Shown here: positions 1-8,703 of the stretch, piece by piece
Layout: each line of letters begins with the position of its first letter
How positions within the stretch are numbered: position 1 is the first letter of the stretch
NCBI GenBank assembly: GCA_964423205.1
Contig: CAYRDX010000049.1
Location: forward strand, 1-36,465
DNA from: UBA6168 sp964423205
GTDB taxonomy: Bacteria > Bacteroidota > Bacteroidia > Chitinophagales > Saprospiraceae
Length of the DNA: 36,465 nucleotides
Direction of reading: 5' to 3'
Position numbers and translations under genes: made by a program
The notes under the pieces: model-generated
Databases searched by the model: none
What the model saw: the letters and a program-made list of their open reading frames with translations, nothing else
Told to the model about the DNA's origin: nothing

Positions 1-6
1 TTCGGT

Positions 7-219
7 TCAGACTGCTTCGTAATCCTTTTTGTTGACACCTTCAGGATAACCTAAGGCTTCATACACTTGTTTCTGTTTTTTTAGTGGAAGGTTACCGGTC
101 AGCAGTTTAATGTTCAGTTTCCGCAGGTTGGAAACCAAGGTTCTTACATCGATGCCATATTCTGCGGCAATCTGTTGGCGGGTCTTAAAACCCGGACCAT
201 TATTGAAGAGATTGGCCAT
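7..219 (-). CDS. Small helix-turn-helix-like hypothetical protein
   Basis: A 70-residue protein, basic and without a signal peptide or membrane segment. The segment TRQQIAAEYGIDVRTL (about residues 13-28) reads like the first two helices of a helix-turn-helix, followed by a basic stretch and LPLKKQKQVYEALGYP, a pattern seen in small Bacteroidota HTH proteins of the DUF4248 kind. The start is the ATG at 219. DNA binding is inferred from the HTH-like segment only, and the family assignment is tentative. It lies alone at the window edge, about 225 bases from the flavoprotein gene on the same strand, so its neighbours say little about its job. Confidence 0.6.
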   Translation of the reverse strand: MANLFNNGPGFKTRQQIAAEYGIDVRTLVSNLRKLNIKLLTGNLPLKKQKQVYEALGYPEGVNKKDYEAV

Positions 220-444
220 AGGGTCGAAGTTTTAGAGCGTTTGAAGAACATGAATTATGGAAACTCGCTCTAAATTAGTACACTACTTTAATTTTTGAGC
301 CCCCCCGATTTTTTTAAAAATTTATCTGACACCTTAAAAGTGAGATAGGTTAAGCGTTCGCACCAGCTTTTTTATGATAAGAGAAACAGGTGACTTATTT
401 GCAGATATTTTGCCTGAATGAAGGAACTGAAGTCCACTGTAAAT

Positions 445-1791
445 TTATTTTAGTAAGTCTTCCAATCGTACCGGCAAATGCCTGTTTATCCATTCCTTGT
501 AATAACCATTGTAGCCGGAATTCAAGTGTAGCTCTTTTATTTTTTCAGAAATAAATTGGGACTGACGGGGCTTGGGAGGAGTCAGCTCATTGAGGTTATC
601 GATTACAGTGCGGATGCCCTCAACCAGGCGGCTTTCCTTTTTCCGGTATTGCTCCGAAATATTGTCATTTTCCCCGTAAAGATATTGTTCGACGATGGAC
701 TGTGAAACGTTACGCCCGTGTTCAAGGCTTTCTTTGATATTGCCCCTGCCGGTGACCGCGTTGCCCAGAGCAAAAACATGTTTGTATCCTTTCAATTTGC
801 AGCACTCTTCCATTTCTACATCAAATACCTGCCCTTTCGATGGTATTCCGGGGATAATTTCCGGAATACTGCCAATCGATGAAATGACCATGGAAGTTTT
901 GATTTCTTTATCTGACAGGGGGCGCTCTGCCACTTTGCCGTTAATGACTGCTGTTTCCCGAAGTTTCAATCCAACGAGTTTTCCGTTATCAGTGAGGATA
1001 TCAATGGGTGTGTGGCAGGCCAATACATGAAATAAAAATCTGGATTGAGCAGTCTGAAGCACTTTTTCACGAACAACTTCGGCTTTTGCTTGCTGTTCCG
1101 GGGTGTCTGTTTCCCCGGGAAATAAAGGCATATCTTTTACACGTCTCCGATAAATAAGCGTACAGCCTTTTAGTCCCAGGTCTTCAAAGTTGAGGTTGTG
1201 CTTTTCCAAAATTTTCGGGATGCCGTGCTCAAGTTCAAACACGTTAGTTTCTATCCCTCTTTCACCCAGTGCTTTGATTACTGTTTCAATCATCAATGCC
1301 TTAACGACATCAATCGATGCCAGACCTCCTCCTATCACCACGGCACCATCTTCTATATTAACCTTATCACCGTAAAAACCTGGCTCATGAAAGTGGTTAT
1401 ACCATTTGATGAAATCATTTTGGTAATAAAAGCCATTGTTCAGAAAGTCCTCAATTCCATCCAGTTCAAGTGGCCTGTCCCTCCATGCTCCGGTTGCGAG
1501 GAAGACGGCAGAAAAACCCCAGTTTTTGGCAACATCCTCGAAGTCGAGGTCCTGTCCCAACCTCACCTTAGGTACATAGGTGACCAGGGGATGGTCCAGT
1601 TTTCCATCTATGTTCGCCTCTTCCTTGTTGCGCAGCTTGGCATGCCATTTAGGCAAACCATCTTCAATTTTACCATAAGGCAGTGCATTTTGCTCAAAAA
1701 CTACAGAACGGATACCCCTATCGGCGAGTTGATAGGCTGCTTCTGCACCAGAGACAGCACCTCCAAAAATGGCAACAATGTGAGGATTCAT
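445..1791 (-). CDS. FAD-dependent NAD(P)H oxidoreductase, GltD/ferredoxin-NADP reductase type
   Basis: A 448-residue two-dinucleotide-binding flavoprotein. The N-terminal FAD Rossmann motif is IFGGAVSGAEAA (residues 8-19). A second one, VVIGGGLASIDVVK, near residue 150 is followed by an arginine-rich YRRRVKDMP segment of the kind that binds the NADPH phosphate in GltD, adrenodoxin reductase and FprA proteins. It has no Fe-S cysteine motif. It is the third gene after korA and korB on the same strand, so a likely role is passing electrons between the ferredoxin reduced by the oxoacid oxidoreductase and NAD(P)H; this is inference from position. The gap to korB (255 bases) holds a heptad repeat array, so co-transcription is not certain. 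The ATG start is clear. Confidence 0.85.
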   Translation of the reverse strand: MNPHIVAIFGGAVSGAEAAYQLADRGIRSVVFEQNALPYGKIEDGLPKWHAKLRNKEEANIDGKLDHPLVTYVPKVRLGQDLDFEDVAKNWGFSAVFLATGAWRDRPLELDGIEDFLNNGFYYQNDFIKWYNHFHEPGFYGDKVNIEDGAVVIGGGLASIDVVKALMIETVIKALGERGIETNVFELEHGIPKILEKHNLNFEDLGLKGCTLIYRRRVKDMPLFPGETDTPEQQAKAEVVREKVLQTAQSRFLFHVLACHTPIDILTDNGKLVGLKLRETAVINGKVAERPLSDKEIKTSMVISSIGSIPEIIPGIPSKGQVFDVEMEECCKLKGYKHVFALGNAVTGRGNIKESLEHGRNVSQSIVEQYLYGENDNISEQYRKKESRLVEGIRTVIDNLNELTPPKPRQSQFISEKIKELHLNSGYNGYYKEWINRHLPVRLEDLLK

Positions 1792-1878
1792 AAAGTGTTC
1801 TTGATTAGAGAATTCGGGTTTATCATCCCGGATTCGATGAAAATCTGCTTGTCGTAAAGGTTATGGGGTGATTCTTCG

Positions 1879-2042
1879 AAGTCAAAAGTAAAAAGGCAAA
1901 AGTCAAAAGGATGAAGTCAAAAGGAAATTGGAAATTAACCAAGACACTGCTGTCATTCGCAAAATGCCAACCCCGAAGCCCGAAGGGCTAAAGTGGCAAG
2001 GCCCTAAGGGCCAAGCAGCCAACCGCCAATAGCCAACCGCCA
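1879..2042. repeat. Intergenic heptanucleotide array (locus 1)
   Basis: Units such as GTCAAAA, GGCAAAA and GGAAATT follow each other in 7-base register from about 1880 to 1940. After a less regular middle containing the near-palindrome GGCCCTAAGGGCC, the array closes with CAACCGC/CAATAGC units that end a few bases from the korB stop. It separates korB from the flavoprotein gene. It is noncoding: 7-base units cannot keep a reading frame. It belongs to the same family as the arrays near 12.6, 13.9, 18.3, 19.0, 31.3 and 32.5 kb. Confidence 0.75.
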
Positions 2043-2046
2043 TTTT

Positions 2047-3081
2047 TCACTTAATCTCCCACGTATTATACCCTGCTAATAACTTATCCAGGTCTCCTTT
2101 GCCTTTGGTAGAAACGGTAAGTTCCAATTGCTCAAACATCAGTTCCTCATAAGGTTTCCTTTCCTTCCGGTATATCACGCCAAAAGGACGGGGAAAGGCG
2201 CCTTCCCTAGTGCCCGGGTCGTCGAAAAAGCGTGACAAAATCTGGGCTTTTATGAGGTCAGTTTCATCGTGTATCCAAAGGTCTGAAGCATCATAATTGT
2301 CATCGTTCAGGTTCACCATGCGCGGGACGAATCCATCCAGATATATCCCCTTTTCATTTTCCTTTCCGAAACGCAGTGGCTCTCCATGTTGGAGGAAAAG
2401 GCTGTTTTCTGCTTTCACTTCTTTTTCACTAAAAGAGAAAAAAGCGCCATCGTTAAAGATGTTGCAGTTTTGATAAATCTCCAGGAAAGAGGTGCCCTGA
2501 TGTTCTTCTGCCCTGGTGAGCATTTCTTTTAAATGTACGGTATCCCTGTCCATTGAACGGGCGACGAATGTTGCATCACAGCCCAGAGCGAAAGCAATCG
2601 GATTAATGGGGTGGTCAATACTGCCATAAGGGGTGGTTGCCGTCCGCTTATTGATTTCAGAAGTTGGGGAATACTGTCCCTTTGTGAGGCCGTAAATCTG
2701 GTTGTTAAACAACATCACATTGAGGTTGAAATTCCTGCGAAACAGGTGCATCAGGTGATTTCCACCAATCGACAGGGCATCTCCATCTCCTGTTACTACC
2801 CAGACATCGAGTTCCGGGTTGGCCATTTTGATGCCTACGGCAATGGCTGGAGCCCGGCCATGAATGCTGTGAACGCCGTATGTCTCCATGTAGTATGGAA
2901 ACCTTGAGGAACATCCAATTCCAGAAACAAAAACGGTGGAATGTTTTTCCTTTTTTAGGTCCGCAAGTACCGTTTGAACTTGCTTTAAAATAGAATAATC
3001 GCCGCAACCCGGGCACCAACGCACATCCTGGTCTGTGGCAAAATCCTTGGCTTTCAATATGGTGTCAGTATTCTGTGTCAT
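2047..3081 (-). CDS. korB: 2-oxoacid:ferredoxin oxidoreductase, beta subunit (2-oxoglutarate type)
   Basis: A 344-residue thiamine-pyrophosphate-binding beta subunit. It shows the cysteines of CPGCGD (residues 23-28) and GIGCSSR (54-60), and the TPP/Mg motif GDGDALSIGGNH (98-109) followed by NNQIYGLTKGQYSPTS. It has no extra 8Fe ferredoxin domain, as usual for the two-subunit aerobic type. With KorA it converts a 2-oxoacid and CoA to acyl-CoA, CO2 and reduced ferredoxin, or the reverse. The substrate is likely 2-oxoglutarate from resemblance to KorAB, but 2-oxoacid specificity cannot be read off with certainty. The ATG lies 45 bases after the korA stop, consistent with an operon. Confidence 0.92.
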   Translation of the reverse strand: MTQNTDTILKAKDFATDQDVRWCPGCGDYSILKQVQTVLADLKKEKHSTVFVSGIGCSSRFPYYMETYGVHSIHGRAPAIAVGIKMANPELDVWVVTGDGDALSIGGNHLMHLFRRNFNLNVMLFNNQIYGLTKGQYSPTSEINKRTATTPYGSIDHPINPIAFALGCDATFVARSMDRDTVHLKEMLTRAEEHQGTSFLEIYQNCNIFNDGAFFSFSEKEVKAENSLFLQHGEPLRFGKENEKGIYLDGFVPRMVNLNDDNYDASDLWIHDETDLIKAQILSRFFDDPGTREGAFPRPFGVIYRKERKPYEELMFEQLELTVSTKGKGDLDKLLAGYNTWEIK

Positions 3082-3126
3082 TTCATTTCATTTTTAAACA
3101 AAGCCCTGAGAATTGGAGCATCTGTG

Positions 3127-4971
3127 TTAATCCAATAAGTTAACAGCGAACTCAAATAACTCATCATCAGCAATCGGCGTTCCCTGAATCTTTTTATACT
3201 CATAAACAGGCAGAAGGAATTTGTCGCGAATTACTTTGGACAACTGGCCGTTGTTAATTTCAGGAATCAAAATGCGATTATATGATTTCAGCAATTCCTC
3301 AAGATTCCGCGGAAAAGGCCTGATGTAACGCAATTGTGCATGCCCAACCTTGTATCCATTTTCCAGCAGTTTCTTGGTGACGGACTGGCAAACGCCCATG
3401 GTGGAACCCCATCCCAAAATCAACAGATCGCCACTTTCATGGCCTGATTGCAGTTTTTGAAGGGGTATGTACTCGGCAATGTTTTCGACTTTAGCTTCCC
3501 GCGTTTTCACCATGTGTTCATGGTTGGCAGGATTGTAGGATACATTGCCTGTGACGTCCTGTTTTTCCAAACCACCTACCCTGTGAATGAGTCCTGCTGT
3601 GCCAGGAATAGCCCACTTGCGAACCAGACGACCATCGCGCTGGTAGGGAAGGAAGGGTTGGCCGTTTTCTCTGGCAGGGGCAAATTCTACCCTGATTTCC
3701 GGCAATTCTGACGATTTCGGGAATCTCCAGGGTTCTGCACCGTTGGCTATGTATCCATCACTCAATAACATTACCGGAGTCATATGCTGAATGGCAATCC
3801 GGCAGGCTTCATAGGCTGCTTCGAAACAGTCGGATGGTGTGCTGGCTGATATTACAGGCATTGGTGATTCTCCGTTCCGTCCATAAAAGGACTGCAACAA
3901 ATCAGATTGCTCTGTTTTTGTGGGCAAGCCGGTAGAAGGGCCGCCTCTCTGCACGTTCACAACCAACAAAGGCAATTCCAGCATAACTGCAAGGCCAATG
4001 GCTTCAGCTTTAAGGGCTACACCAGGTCCGGATGTACCAGTTGAGCCGAGATTACCACCATAAGAAGCTCCTATGGCTGAGCAAACAGCAGCTATTTCAT
4101 CTTCTGCCTGAAATGTTTTGACGCCAAAATTTTTATGCTTGGCTAATTCCTGAAGGATGGTGGATGCCGGGGTAATCGGATAAGAACCATAAAACAGGGA
4201 AAGTCCTGCTTTTTGGGCGGCAGCAATCATCCCGAGGGATAGAGCTTCATTACCCATGATGCTTCTGTAGGTGCCTTTCGGGAGTTTGGCAGGCTTCACA
4301 CTGAAACGGGCTGTGGCAGTCTCAAACGTGTCGCCAAGGTGATATCCGGCCTGAAGAACGGTTTTATTGGCATCCAACACATCTTCCTTGTTCCTGAATT
4401 TCGTTTTCAGGAAATGGAGCGTTGCATCCATAGTCCGGTTGTATCTCCATAAAAGGAAACCTAATACCAGCATATTTTTACATCGGTCCCTTTCTTTTAT
4501 CCCCAGGGGCGACTCAATCAGAGCTTCTCTCGTGAGTTTGGTAACGGGAATCTTAATCACCTCATAACTGTTCAGGGTACCATCCTCCAATGGATTTTTT
4601 CCATCTTCATATTTAGCCAGCCGCAGATTCTTCGAATCAAATCCGTCTTCGTTTATAATGACCACTGCCCCAGGCTTCAGACTGTCCAGATTGACTTTAA
4701 GGGCAGCGGAATTCATGGCAACCAATACATCAAAGCGGTCGCCCGGCGTGTAAATCTCCTGGCTTCCAAAATGTAGCTGAAAACCTGAAACTCCCGCCAT
4801 TGTTCCTGCTGGTGCCCGGATTTCTGCGGGGAAATCCGGAAAAGTGGCGAGGTCGCTACCAGCAATGGCTGTATCATCTGTAAACAAACTTCCAGTCAAT
4901 TGCATGCCATCACCGGAGTCACCGGCGAATTTGATAATGACTGATTCCTTTTCTATTAAACTTTTGGGCAT
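3127..4971 (-). CDS. korA: 2-oxoacid:ferredoxin oxidoreductase, fused gamma-alpha subunit
   Basis: A 614-residue protein with the gamma domain first (FAGDSGDGMQLTG, residues 15-27) and the pyrimidine-binding alpha domain after about residue 235. The alpha domain carries YPITPAS (264-270) and, further on, QRGGPSTGLPTKTEQSD. This gamma-alpha fusion is standard for KorA of aerobic bacteria. The reading frame stays open to a TTG at 5016, but the ATG at 4971 gives the usual short N-terminus (MPKSLIEKES then the gamma domain), so I chose it. It is the first gene of the korA-korB pair. The 338 bases upstream hold no gene. Confidence 0.93.
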   Translation of the reverse strand: MPKSLIEKESVIIKFAGDSGDGMQLTGSLFTDDTAIAGSDLATFPDFPAEIRAPAGTMAGVSGFQLHFGSQEIYTPGDRFDVLVAMNSAALKVNLDSLKPGAVVIINEDGFDSKNLRLAKYEDGKNPLEDGTLNSYEVIKIPVTKLTREALIESPLGIKERDRCKNMLVLGFLLWRYNRTMDATLHFLKTKFRNKEDVLDANKTVLQAGYHLGDTFETATARFSVKPAKLPKGTYRSIMGNEALSLGMIAAAQKAGLSLFYGSYPITPASTILQELAKHKNFGVKTFQAEDEIAAVCSAIGASYGGNLGSTGTSGPGVALKAEAIGLAVMLELPLLVVNVQRGGPSTGLPTKTEQSDLLQSFYGRNGESPMPVISASTPSDCFEAAYEACRIAIQHMTPVMLLSDGYIANGAEPWRFPKSSELPEIRVEFAPARENGQPFLPYQRDGRLVRKWAIPGTAGLIHRVGGLEKQDVTGNVSYNPANHEHMVKTREAKVENIAEYIPLQKLQSGHESGDLLILGWGSTMGVCQSVTKKLLENGYKVGHAQLRYIRPFPRNLEELLKSYNRILIPEINNGQLSKVIRDKFLLPVYEYKKIQGTPIADDELFEFAVNLLD

Positions 4972-5309
4972 TGTTATTTTATTATGGGCACTTGGCAAAA
5001 TTGTTTTCCACGACAAAAAACACTCGTTTGCTGTATCAGGTTGCGTTTACTTAAGCCGAATGTTTGCGCATCCACAGCTCATAGTAACCAGAATTTATTG
5101 TCTTGGATGGCAGGTAATAACAGCCATCGTATCTTCCATTACATTTTTTCGGGTTGTGCATTTACCACAAGGAACAGGGTTCTTTTCAAGGCAGGAAGAA
5201 TGCAATTATGCCTAAATGCTCAAGTTTTAATTCGGCTTCTTTCGGTAGGAATTGATTGAGGCTCTGTAAATGTCTAATAATATCTCAGAAAAACAAACCT
5301 TTCACCAAA
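4972..5309. other. Gene-free gap upstream of korA
   Basis: No convincing gene lies here; the open frames on the plus strand have no recognisable content. The region must hold the korA promoter and the 3' end of the aminotransferase transcript, but I see neither a clean TAnnTTTG element on the minus strand nor a strong terminator hairpin. Confidence 0.5.
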
Positions 5310-6497
5310 TCAAATTATTTCTGAAATCACATCCGAAAGGGTATCGATTTCCTCTATAGTGTTGAAATAATGCGGAGAAACCCTGAGCGCCCATTCCACT
5401 CCTTTTTCGCCAAAGTCGATGACGGCATTGTTAAGCCCAATCGTGCTGGTATTGATGTTTTGGGTGTTTAGTTTTTTGTTGAAAGCCAGCGCATCGTGTC
5501 CTTTTACTTCTGCAGTTACGATTCCGGATAACTTTTTTCCCCTATCCAAAATCCTTACTCCGGGCAATTCTGTCAATTTCTTTCGGGTGTAATCTGCCAG
5601 CCCCATGACGCGTTTTTCTATGGCTTGCATGCCAATCTTTTGAGCATACTCGATGGCCGCTCTGCTGCCCAAAACCAATTCATAAGGCTTTTCGAAATAT
5701 TCAAAGCGGGTAGCAGTTTCAGAAACCTGATAATCATCGGGGCCAGTCCAGGTTGCGCCATGCAAATCTGGAAATACTGGCTCATGCCCTGCTTTGAGTA
5801 CCCGGTCAGAGGCAAACAAAAAGCCAGCGCCTCTTGGCCCACGCAGGAACTTTCGCATGGTGGCACTGAGGAAATCACAACCAATGGCTTCGACATCCAG
5901 TGGAATTTGCCCGGCGGACTGGCAGGCATCCACCATATACCAGACTTCTTTTTCGCGGCACAGTTGGCCTATTTCCTCAACTGGCTGCACCAGTCCTGAG
6001 TTGGTGGGCACATGGGTCACTGCCACCAGTCTGGGCTGGTGTTTATCAATGAGTTCTTTCACGGACTGCACATCTACTCCACCTTCCGGCACTTTAGCAG
6101 CCCTGATGATACGGACGCCTGTTCGTTTTTGAAGAAACAAAAATGCTATCTGGTTGGAGACATAATCATCGTCGGTGGTCAGCAGTACATCGCCTTTTTC
6201 TAAAGGAAAAGAACTCAGAGCCTTATTGTAGGACTCAGTTGCGGATCCGGTGAAGGCGATATTCCTCCGTTTAGCATTGATGAAATCGGCGACAGAGGTA
6301 TAGAAACCCAAAATTTCCTTGAACCGTTTTGCCATAGTTTCATAACCACCGTGTAATGTCTCCTCATGGAAGTAATTTGATACAGCATCAATGACAGGTT
6401 GTGGTGGCAGACTGGAGCCGGCACTGTTGAGGTGAATAACATGAGCGCAACCCGGAGTGTCTTTGCGCAACTGATGAATGATTTGCTCAGTGAACAT
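5310..6497 (-). CDS. Class V aminotransferase-fold PLP enzyme
   Basis: A 395-residue member of the class V aminotransferase/cysteine desulfurase superfamily. The PLP aspartate sits in MVDACQSAG (D190) and the Schiff-base lysine is probably K216 in ATMRKFLRGPRGAGF. No conserved cysteine-containing loop of a cysteine desulfurase is obvious near the C-terminus, so it resembles the isopenicillin-N-epimerase/EgtE-like branch rather than IscS or SufS; the reaction is unknown. The ATG at 6497 is preferred over an in-frame TTG at 6512. It follows the sulfur operon on the same strand but is separated from it by a terminator hairpin, so it is probably a separate unit. Confidence 0.85.
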   Translation of the reverse strand: MFTEQIIHQLRKDTPGCAHVIHLNSAGSSLPPQPVIDAVSNYFHEETLHGGYETMAKRFKEILGFYTSVADFINAKRRNIAFTGSATESYNKALSSFPLEKGDVLLTTDDDYVSNQIAFLFLQKRTGVRIIRAAKVPEGGVDVQSVKELIDKHQPRLVAVTHVPTNSGLVQPVEEIGQLCREKEVWYMVDACQSAGQIPLDVEAIGCDFLSATMRKFLRGPRGAGFLFASDRVLKAGHEPVFPDLHGATWTGPDDYQVSETATRFEYFEKPYELVLGSRAAIEYAQKIGMQAIEKRVMGLADYTRKKLTELPGVRILDRGKKLSGIVTAEVKGHDALAFNKKLNTQNINTSTIGLNNAVIDFGEKGVEWALRVSPHYFNTIEEIDTLSDVISEII

Positions 6498-6568
6498 TTG
6501 TTTTTTCTGCAAATAAAATCAATGCTGGCCCGGATTCAGCCTTTTGGTAGTGGCTAATTTCTATGCAG

Positions 6569-6605
6569 AAAAAAAGAATGAGCCTCCCGACCCATTCTCT
6601 TTTTC
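6569..6605 (-). terminator. Rho-independent terminator of the sulfur operon
   Basis: Read on the minus strand, an AGAATG/CATTCT stem closes a loop and is followed by a run of T residues. It starts about 25 bases after the stop codon of the HdrD/DsrK-like gene, so it most likely ends the ArsR-TusA-DsrE2-membrane-HdrD transcript before the aminotransferase gene. Confidence 0.65.
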
Positions 6606-6629
6606 GTTTTGCCCTTTATGATTTTGAGT

Positions 6630-7895
6630 TTAATCCACTACCAGTGATTCAATCAGTTGCTGAGAAACATTACTGACACTGATGCCCAGTTCGTAGTGTT
6701 CGCCCAATTCCATGATCTGGTGAAGGCAGTTATCGCAGGCAGTGACCACTTTAGTGGCTCCGGTGGCTTTGATTTGTTCAGCTTTTACTTTGCCGTAGAG
6801 GAGCCTTTCATCGCGCCAATCGTCACAAGCCACCATGCCGCTTCCGCCGCCGCAACAGAAGTTTTCTACCCGGTTGGGAGTCATGTCCACATAGTCTTTT
6901 ACAGCTGCTTTAAGCACTCTTCGAGGTTCTTCAAATACACCTCCTTTGCGTCCCACATTACATGGGTCGTGATAGGTGACGGGGCCATTGCTCTTGGACG
7001 GGTCGAGTTTAATCAGGCCTTTGGAAACGTATTCATCGCAAACTTCCAATAGACTTCTCACTTTGAATTTGTACTTGTCGCCGAACCATTTCGGGACTTC
7101 CCATCTCAGCACTGCATAAGCATGCCCGCACTCAGCCACCACTATTTCCTTGACGTTCAGGCGGGTGGCCTCTTTCAGGATGCGTTCAACGATGATTTTC
7201 ATCTTGACCGTGTCCCCCATAAAGAAGGCATAGTTGGATGCTTCAAACATGCTCAGCGTCCATGAGGCACCGGCCTTATTGAATAAGATGGCGGGCGGAA
7301 CTATGGTATGCACTCCGGAAAGAGGCACATAGAGCATTTCCGCTTCTTCTTCTATTGGAATACGGGCATTTGGATTCTTCAACTTTTCCTGAACTTGTTT
7401 TTCAAACTTTGCAATGTGAGGTCTGAACACTTCCCGGAAACTATCCAAAGTATCTTCCCTTGAAATGGCGATTTCTGCCAAATCTTCCAGAATTTCAGGA
7501 TGCTTGCCTGTGGCAGTCAGCGCACCACGGGCTGCAGCCAGGATGACAGGTGTTTCAACACCCATTGGACAGTTTATGACGCAACGCTCACACATGGTGC
7601 AATCTCGGAAAGCGGCATGCAGCCATTGGTCAAGGTCCTCTTCTGACATGGATTTTGCACCTGTCCACCAGGGAAGCAGTTTGCTCAGCCAGTCTTTTTC
7701 AGTCTTTAAGACTTTGCGCACTTTTTCAGCTTTTGCCACCGGCGACTTGTCGGGGTCTTCCGTTGCCTTGTAAACATGGCAGGCTTCGATGCACCAACCG
7801 CAATGGGTGCAAAGGTTCGTGGCGGAAACTCCCAAAAGGCGGTTGATTCTTTTGGAAAGCTCTTGTGATGCTATTTGGATATTGTTAGTTGTCAT
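6630..7895 (-). CDS. HdrD/DsrK-like iron-sulfur protein
   Basis: A 421-residue (Fe-S)-binding protein. Two [4Fe-4S] ferredoxin motifs lie at the N-terminus: C29-C32-C35-C39 and C99-C102-C105-C109. The C-terminal CCG domain is complete (C312, C347-C348, C387 and C390, with FCCGGGSGM and TACDNC). The first CCG domain is degenerate and keeps only C256 in AECGHAY. Heterodisulfide reductase subunit D and DsrK share this layout, and the CCG domain there binds the noncubane or catalytic cluster acting on disulfides. The membrane partner is encoded 26 bases upstream and TusA/DsrE2 proteins precede it, so a sulfur substrate carried on a protein is plausible (inference). The ATG start is clear. Confidence 0.88.
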   Translation of the reverse strand: MTTNNIQIASQELSKRINRLLGVSATNLCTHCGWCIEACHVYKATEDPDKSPVAKAEKVRKVLKTEKDWLSKLLPWWTGAKSMSEEDLDQWLHAAFRDCTMCERCVINCPMGVETPVILAAARGALTATGKHPEILEDLAEIAISREDTLDSFREVFRPHIAKFEKQVQEKLKNPNARIPIEEEAEMLYVPLSGVHTIVPPAILFNKAGASWTLSMFEASNYAFFMGDTVKMKIIVERILKEATRLNVKEIVVAECGHAYAVLRWEVPKWFGDKYKFKVRSLLEVCDEYVSKGLIKLDPSKSNGPVTYHDPCNVGRKGGVFEEPRRVLKAAVKDYVDMTPNRVENFCCGGGSGMVACDDWRDERLLYGKVKAEQIKATGATKVVTACDNCLHQIMELGEHYELGISVSNVSQQLIESLVVD

Positions 7896-7921
7896 GATGC
7901 TTCATTGTTGGTTAAACTCAC

Positions 7922-8566
7922 TTATGCCTGAGGTATCACTCCTTTTGTACCATATCTGGAGCCCATCAGGAAACGGGCAAAAAAGAAATAGATATAGTGC
8001 GAAATCTTGCTGAAGGGCACATAGAAGAGGAAGAAAGCGGTGATGAGGAAATACCACATCCGCCAAGCTGCCCCATCTGTTAGTAATGCCATTACAGCTA
8101 AGAACAGGAAGAATTGCATTGTAATGAGGGAGAAGTAGTCATCCGGCGTGCTGATGTGCCGCAGTTCCTTTCGGCTGATGCGATGCCATAGCTTCAGGAA
8201 TCCCATCAATACTGAGGGCGCAATGAGCGCAGCAAACACAACCCTTACCGGCCAAATCATGATGCCTGGTGCAAAGGGAAAGGTAAAGGTGTTCACTATG
8301 GCCACCAATGCACCGATGTGGTACAGTCCGAATTCCAGCCAGCGCCACCAATTGGTGCGAGCACTTTCCATGGACCAGGGCATAAAGATGGCGCCATAAG
8401 ACTGAAGTACCCCTTTGGTGGATGAGCCTTTAGGTGTGGCCTGTTCCCAGGGCATTTGCAATCGTGACAACTGCCAGATTTTGATGGTGTACATCACTGC
8501 CATCCAGAGCAGGGCAATGTACTGCAAATCAAATTCAATGAAATGAAGGGTTTGATCGTCAACCAT
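7922..8566 (-). CDS. Cytochrome-b-like membrane subunit (NarI/DsrM/HdrE-like)
   Basis: A 214-residue integral membrane protein with about five hydrophobic segments and histidines placed near membrane faces (LYHIGAL, LKLWHRI, SKISHYIYFFF), as expected for b-heme ligands in the NarI/DsrM/HdrE superfamily. It is probably the quinone-side anchor for the Fe-S protein whose ATG lies 26 bases downstream. The family is recognised by pattern and partner; heme binding is inferred. The leader between this gene and the DsrE2-like gene (137 bases) contains a two-tier hairpin. Confidence 0.75.
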   Translation of the reverse strand: MVDDQTLHFIEFDLQYIALLWMAVMYTIKIWQLSRLQMPWEQATPKGSSTKGVLQSYGAIFMPWSMESARTNWWRWLEFGLYHIGALVAIVNTFTFPFAPGIMIWPVRVVFAALIAPSVLMGFLKLWHRISRKELRHISTPDDYFSLITMQFFLFLAVMALLTDGAAWRMWYFLITAFFLFYVPFSKISHYIYFFFARFLMGSRYGTKGVIPQA

Positions 8567-8630
8567 GATGTTAGTTTTTAGCTATTTAAGTCCGGTTTCT
8601 TTTCAATGAATTGTCATGAAAAGTCCAAAT

Positions 8631-8670
8631 AGGGGCAAAATTCACCATGGAGACGGTGGCTATTGCCCCT
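8631..8670 (-). other. Two-tier intra-operon hairpin
   Basis: AGGGGCAA (8631-8638) pairs with TTGCCCCT (8663-8670). Inside it, CACC (8643-8646) pairs with GGTG (8655-8658) around a short loop. No T-run follows on the minus strand, so it is not a standard terminator. It could stabilise or process the mRNA between the DsrE2-like gene and the membrane-subunit gene. Confidence 0.5.
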
Positions 8671-8703
8671 TCGAGATTTCAATAAAAGAACAAGGTGCCT
8701 AAA

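Noticed and set aside
290..335. Possible second insertion-sequence end (run of C followed by A/T-rich DNA)
   Set aside because: It does not resemble the IS3-like end at 36353 and no transposase lies beside it.
1198..1857. 219-residue plus-strand open frame over the flavoprotein gene
   Set aside because: It lies antisense to a clear FAD oxidoreductase, has no domain-like content and runs past that gene's start. Treated as a shadow.
4972..5016. TTG start for KorA
   Set aside because: The ATG at 4971 gives the usual N-terminus just before the gamma domain; the extra 15 residues have no family support.
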